Assembly (NCBI GenBank): GCA_023392575.1
Contig: JAEVYV010000280.1
Span: forward strand, 1 to 13,361
Reading direction: 5' to 3'
DNA from: Bacteroidota bacterium
Lineage (GTDB): Bacteria; Bacteroidota; Bacteroidia; Chitinophagales; Chitinophagaceae
Length of the DNA: 13,361 nt
Made by a program: the position numbers and the translations under genes. This document shows, piece after piece, positions 5,675 through 12,963 of the stretch. The notes beneath the pieces were generated by a model that was not told the DNA's origin, did no database searches, and worked only from the letters and a program-made list of their open reading frames with translations. How positions within the stretch are numbered: the first letter of the stretch is position 1; each line of letters opens with the position of its first letter.

Positions 5675-6844
5675 TTATTGCAATAACTGCCTAATAATTC
5701 CTCCAAACATCTTTATTCCTGTTTCTATGAGTTCGTCGGGGAAATCATAATCCGCATGGTGCAAGGCAGGAGAGTCGGCGCCGGCTCCAATGCCAAACAT
5801 GGCCGATTTGTATGCAGAACTGTACCAGCCAAAATCTTCGCCAAACTTAAAAGGTACCGGCTGTTCTTTCAGTACAAGATTATGGGCCATGGCTGCCTGC
5901 CTGATGAGTTGGTTGCACTGATCGTCATTAACTGCGGAAGGGAAAAAATCAAACCAGTCAATCTGAAAGTGCAGCGCATGTGCTTTGCAGACTTCGGCAA
6001 CCACAAGCAACAGGTTTTCTTTGAGTTCGTGCATGTATTCTTCCGACCAGGTGCGGATGGTGTAATGCAACTCTCCGTCGCCGGCATTAATACCATAGGC
6101 CGGTGCGCCCAGGCGGCTGTATACCGGCGTGAGCAGGGCAAATCGTTCATCGCTCACTTTATCATTGATCAACGAAGCAAAACGCTGTGTAATGGAGGCC
6201 ATGGCCAGCGCTGGGTTATTGCCTTTTTCCGGTTCCGAGGCATGTGATTTTTTTCCCTGAAACCGTATAGCAAGGCTTTGCACCGTAGCAGAAAAACGTT
6301 TCTCCACCAAAATGATGTGGTGCAGCGGTTCACCGGGAAGATTATGCAGCGCAAAAACAAAATCCGGTTGCAGCGCAGCAAAAGCAGGTGCATTTCTCAC
6401 GGCGGGGGCGCCCTGTCCGGTTTCTTCGGCGGGCTGAAAGAGCAACACCAATTTTCCTTTCGTGAAAGATTGTTGTTCTGTCCAATTCATTAGTCCGGCT
6501 ACGATGGCCATATGCCCGTCGTGGCCGCATTTGTGCGATACACCTTTAGTGGAGGAACGGTGATCAAACTGGTTGCTTTCTTCAATAGGCAGTGCATCCA
6601 TTTCGCAGCGGATGACAATGCAGGGACCGTCCGGCGCAAAGGCATACGTTACAGCCAGGCCGTGGCCGCCGATGCGGTCGATGATGGCCGTGGGCTGGTG
6701 TTGTTTTGCAAATGCTTTGATGCGCTGCGCCGTGGCAGCCTCCTGCCCCGACAATTCGGGATGGCGGTGCAGCTCGTGCCGGAAGGATTGTAAAACAGAA
6801 TGCATGATGGAAGAAGCCTGGGCTAAAGATATTGAATAGTTCAT
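5675..6844 (-). CDS. M20 family (M20D) amidohydrolase / N-acyl-amino acid hydrolase
   Basis: This is a two-metal hydrolase that releases an amino acid from an N-acyl or peptide conjugate; related enzymes act on hippurate, N-acetyl amino acids or indole-acetyl amino acids. The 389-aa product has the family order: RHELHRHPELSGQE (22-35), EMDALPIEE (81-89), CGHDGHMA with metal ligands Cys 106 and His 108 (106-113), QPAEETGQGA with Glu 140/141 (137-146), HNLPG with His 167, the dimerisation domain near 185-300, and GEDFGWY (335-341) with the last ligand in LHHADYDFP (361-369). No signal peptide is seen, so it is probably cytoplasmic. The ATG at 6844 is chosen; an in-frame ATG 13 codons later is possible. 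A 14-bp palindrome (5674-5687) overlaps its stop. Two tiny ORFs follow on the same strand. The substrate is not determinable. Confidence 0.92.
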   Translation of the reverse strand: MNYSISLAQASSIMHSVLQSFRHELHRHPELSGQEAATAQRIKAFAKQHQPTAIIDRIGGHGLAVTYAFAPDGPCIVIRCEMDALPIEESNQFDHRSSTKGVSHKCGHDGHMAIVAGLMNWTEQQSFTKGKLVLLFQPAEETGQGAPAVRNAPAFAALQPDFVFALHNLPGEPLHHIILVEKRFSATVQSLAIRFQGKKSHASEPEKGNNPALAMASITQRFASLINDKVSDERFALLTPVYSRLGAPAYGINAGDGELHYTIRTWSEEYMHELKENLLLVVAEVCKAHALHFQIDWFDFFPSAVNDDQCNQLIRQAAMAHNLVLKEQPVPFKFGEDFGWYSSAYKSAMFGIGAGADSPALHHADYDFPDELIETGIKMFGGIIRQLLQ

Positions 6845-7001
6845 ACGAAGTGCCGGTTTGCCTGGCGCTTACCTAGAGGGCTTTCAGCAGGAGCGGAATT
6901 CGGTCATCCTTTCGCCGGTCCAGGCACAAAGCTCATATTGGATTTGTGGCCTGAATGCATCATTTTTGCCACTTTTGCTGAAAGCGCTGAATGAGCGGCG
7001 C

Positions 7002-8123
7002 ATGGATGCTTCATCCGATCTAAACGCTATGAATAAAGAAAATCTGGGCCAGGGTGTTTTACACACAAAAAAGCATTTTGACGTTTTGGATGGTTTAAGA
7101 GGAGTGGCCGCTTTGGCTGTCGTGATTTTTCATTTTATGGAATGGGTGTTTGCCGACGCCAGCCAAAACTTTATTGGCCATGGCTTTTTAGCCGTTGATT
7201 TCTTCTTCTGCCTATCAGGCTTTGTGATCGGGTATGCGTATGACGACCGGGTGAAGAAATTAGGAGTGATTGAGTTCTTTAAATCCAGGTTAATCAGACT
7301 GCATCCTTTGGTCATTTTGGGATCAGTCCTGGGCATACTGGGCTTTCTGCTCGATCCTTTCGACATATCTTCAACCGCTTATAGCGCCGGCAAACTTATT
7401 TTACTATTCCTGGGTTCCATTTTCATGATTCCTCTTCCCCTCATGGAGGATCGTTTTTTTAACCTCTTCGGCTTTAATGCCCCTGCATGGTCTCTTTTTT
7501 GGGAATATGTTGCCAATATTGTTTATGCACTGATCCTGTACCGTGTAGGGCGACGCAGCTTGATCGTACTGACACTGCTGGCAGCAGCCGGGTTGATGTT
7601 TGTAAGCCATCGGGCAGGCAACCTGTTGGGCGGCTGGGCTGGCGAAAATTTTTGGGACGGCGGCGCCCGTGTGGCATATTCCTTTATGATGGGTCTTTTG
7701 ATTTACCGGTTCAACTGGATCATCAAAAACAAGCTGGGCTTTGCAGGCCTGGCTATTTTGCTGTCCCTGGCGTTTGTGATGCCCTGGTCAAAATGGAATT
7801 GGTTAACGGAACTGCTGGTTGTGTTGATCTATTTTCCTTTGCTTGTTTCCCTGGGAGCGGGTTCCAGCCTGGCGCCCGGCCTGAAGAAGGTTTGTCGTTT
7901 TTCGGGCAATATTTCCTATCCCTTGTACATGACCCATTATGCCGCTATATGGCTCTTTGGCCATTATTACACCACCTATAAACCCGGCCCCGACCAACTT
8001 ACCTACGTTATTGTTTTGGGTGTGCTGTTTTTAATTGGTGTTGCCTACCTGGCAATGGTTTTTTACGACCTGCCTGTACGGAAATATTTAAACAAGAAAA
8101 GACAACGGGGAATCTCATCCTGA
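7002..8123 (+). CDS. Acyltransferase 3 family membrane protein (OafA/YrhL-like)
   Basis: This is an integral membrane acyltransferase that modifies carbohydrates or lipids, as in O-acetylation of surface polysaccharides. Diagnostic features are HFDVLDGLRGVAALAVV near the N-terminus with the conserved FHF two helices' width on, VDFFFCLSGFVIGYAY, the basic KSRLIRLHPL segment and WSLFWEYVANIVYALIL, followed by several more hydrophobic helices (about ten in all) and a basic C-terminus. The reading frame is open upstream to a TTG at 6858, but that stretch does not look like this family. The ATG at 7002 (373 aa) is taken here, and the ATG at 7029 (364 aa, MNKENLGQG) is equally plausible. Imperfect promoter boxes CATTTTTG (6961) and CACTTTTG (6970), the latter 23 bp after a TTTG, lie just upstream. 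The gene is divergent from the M20 gene. The acyl acceptor is unknown. Confidence 0.88.
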   Translation: MDASSDLNAMNKENLGQGVLHTKKHFDVLDGLRGVAALAVVIFHFMEWVFADASQNFIGHGFLAVDFFFCLSGFVIGYAYDDRVKKLGVIEFFKSRLIRLHPLVILGSVLGILGFLLDPFDISSTAYSAGKLILLFLGSIFMIPLPLMEDRFFNLFGFNAPAWSLFWEYVANIVYALILYRVGRRSLIVLTLLAAAGLMFVSHRAGNLLGGWAGENFWDGGARVAYSFMMGLLIYRFNWIIKNKLGFAGLAILLSLAFVMPWSKWNWLTELLVVLIYFPLLVSLGAGSSLAPGLKKVCRFSGNISYPLYMTHYAAIWLFGHYYTTYKPGPDQLTYVIVLGVLFLIGVAYLAMVFYDLPVRKYLNKKRQRGISS

Positions 8124-8286
8124 AAATAAGTACGGGGATGGGTTGCACCTACCGGTCTGGGTATTTGCAAAAGCAGGCTTTAGAATTCACCACCAGAAGT
8201 TAAGAACAAATTTTCGATGAAGTACAAGTGCTCGATTACTTTCATCAGCCCAGCTTTTGCCTACTGTGTTAGTGGTCATTTTTCAT
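8124..8286. other. Gene-free spacer with a long-range inverted repeat
   Basis: This spacer lies between the convergent acyltransferase and PdxH-like genes and marks the change to more AT-rich DNA. GCAAAAGC at 8167-8174 is the complement of GCTTTTGC at 8253-8260, and flanking bases extend the match loosely. On the minus strand it contains CACTTGTAC (8230 to 8222), a 9-mer also found in spacer copy A at 1189-1197. A 30-codon minus-strand ORF is present but unconvincing. No clear terminator is seen. Confidence 0.35.
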
Positions 8287-8868
8287 TTATGGTTGTAGTT
8301 GCTTTTCTGTCCATTTATCGTTTGCAAGCATAAACAACTGTCTGTTGTGAAACCTTGTTGACTGGAACTGTAGAAATTCAATTCTAACCGGCCTGATTGC
8401 ATAGCCGCCCCAATTTTCTGGCCTTTTCAATTCAGTAGAAGGCACCAATGTGTCAAGGTGATTGTATTTATCAATTAGCTCATTGATGTTTCTGATTTCT
8501 TGCCCTTGATTGCTAACAATAGATACGATTTGGCTGTCTTTGCTTCTTTCGTAAAAGTATTTGTCTGCAAGCTCCAAGGCTATTGGTGTGGCAATACCTT
8601 GTATTCTGATTTGTCTTTCGGTTTCGGTCCACCAAAAAGTCAGGGCAACCTTATTGTTTTCGTTTATTTCACGTCCCTTCCGCGACGTTAATGGCCCCGT
8701 AACAATAAAATTTTCGTCTATAATTTCTTTTAATGAAACAAATCTTGCATTGGGAAAATTGTCCAGCCCGATTGTTGACAAACAACAAGCTGTTGGAATT
8801 CTGTCTTTTGTAAAACTTAATTGTTGTTGAAACCAATTTTGAAAAATTGCTAAGGGGTTTACTTCCAT
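8287..8868 (-). CDS. Pyridoxamine 5'-phosphate oxidase (PdxH-like)
   Basis: Enzymes of this family oxidise pyridoxamine- or pyridoxine-5'-phosphate to pyridoxal-5'-phosphate using FMN and oxygen in the cytoplasm. The 193-aa product is near normal length and keeps the family signposts in order: PNARFVSLKEI (39-49), TSRKG (61-65), ALTFWW and TERQIRIQG (75-91), KYFYERSKDSQI (103-114), RPENWGGYAIRPVRIEF (149-165), RFHNR (172-176, equivalent to RLHDR) and a terminal LQP. Differences from typical PdxH are VTGPL in place of the FxTNY segment before SRKG, and FLQFQST in place of FWQG. The gene is visibly more AT-rich than those to its left, which suggests acquisition or an accessory paralogue; hence no symbol. 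The ATG at 8868 gives MEVNPLAIF, a family-like start. Confidence 0.82.
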   Translation of the reverse strand: MEVNPLAIFQNWFQQQLSFTKDRIPTACCLSTIGLDNFPNARFVSLKEIIDENFIVTGPLTSRKGREINENNKVALTFWWTETERQIRIQGIATPIALELADKYFYERSKDSQIVSIVSNQGQEIRNINELIDKYNHLDTLVPSTELKRPENWGGYAIRPVRIEFLQFQSTRFHNRQLFMLANDKWTEKQLQP

Positions 8869-8960
8869 TCTGGTCTATTGATTATAAACTGCTCAATTTA
8901 TCAATTAAAGCTCATTGCTTGTTCCATCAGTGAATGTTATACATCCAGTCGAAAGAACTG

Positions 8961-8980
8961 CTGATGCTACACAGCATCGG
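8961..8980 (-). terminator. Hairpin 3' of the TPR lipoprotein gene
   Basis: The segments 8961-8968 (CTGATGCT) and 8973-8980 (AGCATCGG) form an 8-bp stem with one G-T wobble and a 4-nt loop (ACAC), about 50 nt past the stop of the minus-strand TPR gene. On that strand it is followed by a mixed, moderately T-rich stretch rather than a true U-tract. It may be a transcript-end or stability element and lies within the spacer repeat copy B. Confidence 0.35.
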
Positions 8981-9003
8981 CTGTACTTGCAACAATAGTT
9001 TTG
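8975..9003. repeat. Candidate dispersed spacer repeat, copy B
   Basis: CATCGGC at 8975-8981 and AATAGTTTTG at 8994-9003 occur in the same order and nearly the same spacing (12 against 14 bp) as in copy A at 1116-1146. Both lie within about 130 bp 3' of a minus-strand gene, here the TPR lipoprotein. The remaining spacer sequence is too diverged to align by eye. Confidence 0.4.
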
Positions 9004-9031
9004 CCGGTAGACCTCTTCGCCTAAGCAACAA

Positions 9032-10753
9032 CTACAAAACCGATGAAGAAATTTTGATATCCGCATATTGCCAGGCTTTATCAAATCGTCTTTTTACATC
9101 TTGTGCCTGCTTCTGTTTTTCCTGTTGCTGCAATGCCTGATAGAGCCCTATTAAAGCCCACCCGTTTTCCGTGTATGTATTCAAGTCTTCCAGGTATATT
9201 TTCTCCGCATCGGCATATTTTCCGGCTTCCAGCAAAACAGCCCCCAAGGAGTGCCGTACAGAAAAAAACCAATCTGGAGGTTCGTTGTAATTTAAGTTAT
9301 CTTCTATGGCAATTGCTTTAGAGAAGGAAGCAATCGATTGGTCATATTGTTTTTGCTTGTGATAAATTTCAGCCGATAATACATTTACGGCGATCTGAAC
9401 AATATCGTGCATGCTGTTAATATCCCAAATGGTCAGTTCCTTCAACACACTATCCCCGGCAAGATCTTTTAGTTGTGAAAGTTCGTTCCCGGCTTTTGAA
9501 ATATCATTTTTCCCCAGGTAGGCCATCCCCCTGGCATAATGCAGTATGGCCTGCGGATAAATCAAATCACTTTTTGGTTTTTCTATGGAAAGAATGCTGT
9601 CCCACATAGCAAATTTCACGGCAACGTAATAAGGGATCGTATAATAGTGTTGCAAGGTTCCCCAACCCGGTTGGTTCATAATATCCTGGGCCGTTTTTTC
9701 CTGAACTTTTTTTGCTGCCTGCCAGGCCAAACTGGAATTTCCTTCCAGTGTGGCTGTCGCAGAAAGGTAGTGATAGTTGTGCGGGTAATAGGCCAGCGGA
9801 TAGGCGCCCTGCGCATGACAGGCGGTGGTGTACGCACTGTCGGCCTGCACGGCCCGTATGTTTGCTAATGAACCCAGATGATAATCGCCTGTCCAGATAT
9901 AAATGTGCGAAGGCATGTGCACCAGGTGGCCCGAGCCTGGCACCAGGGACATGAGCCGTTGGGCACTGGCCAGTCCTCTTTCCGGTGCCTTTGAAGCCTC
10001 CACTGCATGGATGTAAAAATGCGGTGCACCGGGATGTTTGGGATATTGTTTGATTAACTTTTCCAGAACCGCTACAATTTCCGGCGTCCAGGGCCTCGGC
10101 TCTTTTGTTTTTTTATCGTACAGATCCCATGGATGCAGATCCATGAGCGATTCGGCATATAGGGAACTGATATCGGCATCGGTGGGATAAGCATCGTATA
10201 CTTTTTTCATTGCACTTGAATAGGCACTATCCAGATGACTGCGGTCTGGGGGTGGCTCTGGTGCGTAGCGGTAGGTTAATGCCTGGATGAGTGCTTTTTC
10301 TTTTTCCGTGCAGTTGCCGGCAAGGGAAACTGCTTTTTGTGATGCCTGGTAAGCCCGCTGGTAATTGTCATCCTCCATGCCGGCATTATAATTAGGACCC
10401 AGTACATAGGCAAAACCCCAATAAGCCATGGCACAGGTGGAATCAAGCCGTGTGGCCTCAAAAAACGACCGGGCGGCCTCCGCATGATTAAATCCATAGG
10501 ACAACATCAATCCCTGGTTGAAATACTCTTGTGCCTCCTTGTTGCTGGTAGAGATTTTAAAATCAACGCCTTCGAGGCCCTTTAGTTTTGGAGCTTTTGT
10601 TCCGGCAGAATACCACGCTTTGTCTGTAGTTTGAGTGCCGCAAGAGATTGCAGTACGTTTTGCTGTGTCCGTGTTGTTGTCTGATTTTTGACGTGATTCG
10701 TTACAGCTTGCAGATAATACCAGGGCTGTAAAAAAATAAAGCAGTTTTTTCAT
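9032..10753 (-). CDS. TPR-repeat lipoprotein with conserved-looking histidines
   Basis: The 573-aa product starts with a lipoprotein-type signal (MKKLLYFFTALVLSASC, acylated Cys 17, followed by NES). A disordered polar linker runs to about residue 60. The mature part is built of tetratricopeptide-like helical pairs: EAQEYFNQGLMLSYGFNHAEAARSFFEA (73-100), a set near 102-150, one near 405-430, 456-485 and 500-525. In the middle, His residues cluster in APHFYIHAVEAS (His 245, 249), GHLVHMPSHIY (His 276, 279, 283) and YYPHNYHYL (His 325, 328). As I recall, these segments are also found in distant uncharacterised TPR proteins of other phyla, so they may be functional, for example metal-binding. 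It is probably anchored in the outer or inner membrane facing the periplasm. Function is unknown. A 163-bp spacer separates it from the downstream PdxH-like gene. Confidence 0.85.
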   Translation of the reverse strand: MKKLLYFFTALVLSASCNESRQKSDNNTDTAKRTAISCGTQTTDKAWYSAGTKAPKLKGLEGVDFKISTSNKEAQEYFNQGLMLSYGFNHAEAARSFFEATRLDSTCAMAYWGFAYVLGPNYNAGMEDDNYQRAYQASQKAVSLAGNCTEKEKALIQALTYRYAPEPPPDRSHLDSAYSSAMKKVYDAYPTDADISSLYAESLMDLHPWDLYDKKTKEPRPWTPEIVAVLEKLIKQYPKHPGAPHFYIHAVEASKAPERGLASAQRLMSLVPGSGHLVHMPSHIYIWTGDYHLGSLANIRAVQADSAYTTACHAQGAYPLAYYPHNYHYLSATATLEGNSSLAWQAAKKVQEKTAQDIMNQPGWGTLQHYYTIPYYVAVKFAMWDSILSIEKPKSDLIYPQAILHYARGMAYLGKNDISKAGNELSQLKDLAGDSVLKELTIWDINSMHDIVQIAVNVLSAEIYHKQKQYDQSIASFSKAIAIEDNLNYNEPPDWFFSVRHSLGAVLLEAGKYADAEKIYLEDLNTYTENGWALIGLYQALQQQEKQKQAQDVKRRFDKAWQYADIKISSSVL

Positions 10754-10967
10754 TTTAACGATTTAAGGGTGTCGCCATAGGAGAGCATACCGAGAAGCTA
10801 GCAATGGTTTCTGTCAACGGTTTCAGCCTAGTGTTCGATGGGGTACTTTATCGTCGTCTGCTCCAAACTGCAGCCGATAGCCTTACTAATATACATGTTT
10901 TATTTAATTTCATTTGCATTCCGTCTGCCGGAGTTGTTGGTGAAATAATCCTGCTGACGCAAAGCCG
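10754..10967. other. Gene-free region upstream of the TPR lipoprotein gene
   Basis: This is the first part of a roughly 700-bp stretch without an intact gene. No open frame of interest is seen. A CTGCTG/CAGCAG pair (10951-10956 and 10972-10977) could form a weak hairpin around 15 nt. An AT-rich block at about 10888-10920 is the likeliest promoter area, but no exact TAnnTTTG box faces the TPR gene. Confidence 0.4.
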
Positions 10968-11017
10968 CCAACAGCAGTAGTACATTAAGTTAGTCTGTTA
11001 AACGAACGTCTTGTACG
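10968..11017. repeat. Candidate dispersed spacer repeat, copy D
   Basis: This segment aligns with 1150-1198: CCAnCAGCAGTAnTnC, then TGTT, exactly 10 unlike bases, then CTTGTACG, with a single one-base gap. It lies 8 bp 3' of the stop of the minus-strand CPBP remnant, the same side of a gene as copies A and B. A small hairpin (AACGT at 11005-11009 with ACGTT at 11015-11019) overlaps its end. Confidence 0.4.
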
Positions 11018-11024
11018 TTATGGT

Positions 11025-11276
11025 TTATTTTCCTAACCCTTTCAATCTCCCAAATGCCAAAACAGCAATCGTCAGGTTCAAAAACAGGTGAAGCACTATT
11101 GGGTAGGCCAACGTCCCTTTGAGCAGAAATATTTTTCCCAGTATCAGTCCCAGAACAAAGCTTGACAAAATGCCCTTCCAACCTTGATAGCTGCCTGTTA
11201 TTAGTCTCCCTGAAAACCAGAGCCGACAGACGCCCATAGCTGAATTAACAACAGCGTGCCTCTTGCACAAAGCCAC
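11025..11276 (-). pseudogene. C-terminal remnant of a CPBP-type intramembrane protease
   Basis: The open frame encodes 83 aa, but only residues from about 32 onward look like protein: GWKGILSSFVLGLILGKIF, then KGTLAYPIVLHLFLNL with His 63 and Asn 67, then a hydrophobic stretch and a basic end. This is the pattern of the last two helices of CPBP (CAAX/Abi) membrane proteases, including the final conserved His-x-x-x-Asn. The N-terminal half with the EExxxR and preceding His motifs is absent: upstream frames are closed by stops (TAG just before the GTG) and show no such motif. The first 30 residues are probably unrelated sequence at a breakpoint. I read it as a truncated, inactive gene; a short real peptide is the alternative. 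Confidence 0.5.
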
Positions 11277-11300
11277 ATCCTATGCTTACAATTCAGGAAC

Positions 11301-11456
11301 CTATTTATGCGGCATAACAACAAGATTCAAAAGAAAAAGGACGGAGAAAGATGTTAAAATCGCATAAGCTAAAAGCTTTACAATAAGATCATCACTACCC
11401 TTTTTCTTACCCGACGCCGAGCAGTTCAACAAGTTTTTGAAAGTGTTTGCAGTGCC
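11301..11456 (-). other. In-frame ORF with one membrane helix, directly after the serine hydrolase stop
   Basis: The codon after the TGA of the serine hydrolase gene opens a 51-codon stretch in the same frame, ending at TAG (11301-11303). It has no ATG near its start; a TTG is available at codon 9. It encodes a Lys-rich segment (SASGKKKGSDD) followed by a hydrophobic run of about 25 residues (from LIVKLLAYAIL to NLVV) and MPHK. It could be a former C-terminal extension cut off by a nonsense change, a remnant of another gene, or chance. The hydrolase itself is full-length without it. Confidence 0.3.
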
Positions 11457-12563
11457 TCACTTTATATGGCCTAATTCAAATAATTGAGGCATGATCAAAG
11501 AAGTAAGTGATTTATCATTATTTGTCAGCCAAATAATGGAAATGTCCGGTTCCGGAATAAAAAACAGATGGGCCCGAAACCCTCCTTGACTGCCGGAATG
11601 GCTAATCATCTTATATTCATCTTTGCTTTTTGGTTCGTAAACTAACCAGGAAATGCCCTGTGTAGGAGTTTCCTTACCGCTCCAGTTAGTTGGGTGCCAC
11701 ACCTGTTGCGAGAAGGCTATTGCATTACAATCAATAAACAAGCATTTTTTCATTGCGGCAACATATTTCTGAAGGTCCTCAATAGAGCTCCAAACACCTC
11801 CATTTCCAGCGGCAGCAAAAGTAGGATACTCACCATAGTCGTAATCTTCATAGCGGTTGTTTACCTTTCTATAAGCATGTGCAACATTATTTTGGGGATG
11901 GGGCCCATCTGTGATTTTACTATGCTTCATGCCTGATGGCTTAAAGATATATTCACTGATAAATGTTTGCCATTTCATTCCACTAATCTTCTCAATTATT
12001 AAGGCCAGGCCATTGTACGCCGGGTTAGAATATTTCCACCTGCTGCCAGGTTCAAACTCCAGGGCCTCTGTTTGTTTGAGCGGGGCAAAGTTTTCATTGT
12101 CCTTTGCCGTTAAATAAAAAAGACTATCCTCGTCAACCTTCCGGTTATCGGGTAAACCTGAGGTATGGGTGAGCAGGTGTATAACTTTGACTTTACGGGC
12201 AATCTCTTTGTTCTGAAAATCAGGAAAGAACTTGATGATGCTGTCTTCAAGGGAAAGCTTACCCTGACTCTGCAGGATTAATATTCCATACGCCACAAAG
12301 GTCTTTGATATAGAACCTGTATTGAATACAGTCTTCGGTGTACACTTTTCTTTTGTTTTTAGATCTGCAAGTCCAAATGACCTTGAATACAAAACCTTAT
12401 TCCCTTTTGTAATTAGCACACTGCCACCTGGATCTGTTTCTTTGAAATCAGTTGAGAAAATTGAATCCAATTTGGCTTTTAATAATTTGTCACCCCTTGA
12501 TTGCTGACCAAAAGAAATCAGACAACTTAAAAACAAGACGACGCTAAAGATAAATTTGACCAT
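11457..12563 (-). CDS. Secreted serine hydrolase, class C beta-lactamase / DD-peptidase fold
   Basis: The 368-aa product has a signal peptide (about 1-19, ending SFGQ) and a Beta-lactamase (PF00144-type) domain. Catalytic motifs are all present: S84-I-S-K87 in FNTGSISKTF (Ser-x-x-Lys nucleophile), Y178-S-N180 (Tyr-x-Asn) and HSGSQGG at 322-328 (the HxG third motif). Conserved HLLTHTSGLPD (129-139) and FEPGSRWKYSN (170-180) also fit. Members hydrolyse peptides, esters or, in a minority, beta-lactams. A true resistance enzyme cannot be claimed from these motifs. It probably acts in the periplasm. An imperfect -7 box, TATCTTTA on the minus strand (12653 to 12646), lies about 80 bp upstream. Base composition is AT-richer than the left half of the window. 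Directly after the stop an open frame with a membrane helix continues in phase. Confidence 0.9.
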   Translation of the reverse strand: MVKFIFSVVLFLSCLISFGQQSRGDKLLKAKLDSIFSTDFKETDPGGSVLITKGNKVLYSRSFGLADLKTKEKCTPKTVFNTGSISKTFVAYGILILQSQGKLSLEDSIIKFFPDFQNKEIARKVKVIHLLTHTSGLPDNRKVDEDSLFYLTAKDNENFAPLKQTEALEFEPGSRWKYSNPAYNGLALIIEKISGMKWQTFISEYIFKPSGMKHSKITDGPHPQNNVAHAYRKVNNRYEDYDYGEYPTFAAAGNGGVWSSIEDLQKYVAAMKKCLFIDCNAIAFSQQVWHPTNWSGKETPTQGISWLVYEPKSKDEYKMISHSGSQGGFRAHLFFIPEPDISIIWLTNNDKSLTSLIMPQLFELGHIK

Positions 12564-12673
12564 AAGGGAAAATTGTATGCAACGAAATAGAACCTGCCGA
12601 AGTCAAGGCATTAGGATTTCTATAGCTTGATTTCGTTCTGTTACTGAATAAAGATAACTTGATGAAGGAAATT

Positions 12674-12859
12674 TCAAAACCCTGGTTTTGGAAAGCTTAT
12701 ATGGTAAACAGTCTGTGATTCAACAATAGTAAAAGGTTCAATCTTACACAACCAACCGCAGGGCTTTCTGTCTTTTGTTATCCAGGAATACAATTTATAG
12801 AAGGCGGCATTAATGTTTACATCCACCACTCTTGCGTTATTTATAAGTCGATTTAGCAC
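12674..12859 (-). pseudogene. 61-codon ORF, possible gene remnant
   Basis: This lies within a 399-bp stretch without a confident gene. The frame opens with GTG (12857-12859) and encodes a mixed hydrophobic and basic peptide. The middle part reads YKLYSWITKDRKPCGWLCK and the end is ISFPKPGF; composition is protein-like rather than biased. No family is recognised, there is no promoter or ribosome site, and both ends look abrupt. It may be the 3' end of a decayed gene or a real small gene. The rest of the stretch holds an 8-bp inverted repeat (AACGAAAT at 12581-12588 with ATTTCGTT at 12630-12637). Confidence 0.25.
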
Positions 12860-12910
12860 GGGGAAAGCAGTTCAAAATCCGGACTTGTTCGTGCAACTCA
12901 GAACGGACAG

Positions 12911-12963
12911 GTATTGCTGTAGACAGGGTATTCCGTGTTCCGTTGCCCCGCTTGCAGCAATAC
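12911..12963 (-). repeat. Inverted repeat overlapping the stop codon of the terminal gene
   Basis: GTATTGCTG at 12911-12919 is the exact complement of CAGCAATAC at 12955-12963, whose last base is part of the stop codon of the minus-strand gene. The loop is 35 nt. Inside and beside it is an imperfect direct repeat (GACAGGTATT at 12905, GACAGGGTATT at 12922). It may end transcription or be part of the spacer elements seen after other minus-strand genes. No U-tract follows. Confidence 0.45.

Noticed and set aside
6858..7001. N-terminal extension of the acyltransferase from a TTG codon
   Set aside because: The extra 48 residues do not resemble the family, and the imperfect promoter boxes lie inside this stretch.
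8144..8277. Possible integron attC site (CACCTAC near one end, GTTAGTG near the other)
   Set aside because: The outer boxes do not match RYYYAAC/GTTRRRY and pair at only 5 of 7 positions. No integrase gene is present in the window.
8187..8279. A 30-codon minus-strand ORF (begins MTTNTVGKSW) after the PdxH-like gene
   Set aside because: No protein-like pattern beyond composition, and it spans the arms of the inverted repeat. A chance frame is more likely.
11457..12563. Calling the serine hydrolase an antibiotic-resistance beta-lactamase
   Set aside because: Ser-x-x-Lys, Tyr-x-Asn and HxG motifs are shared by many esterases and peptidases of this fold. Nothing in the sequence points to beta-lactam hydrolysis.
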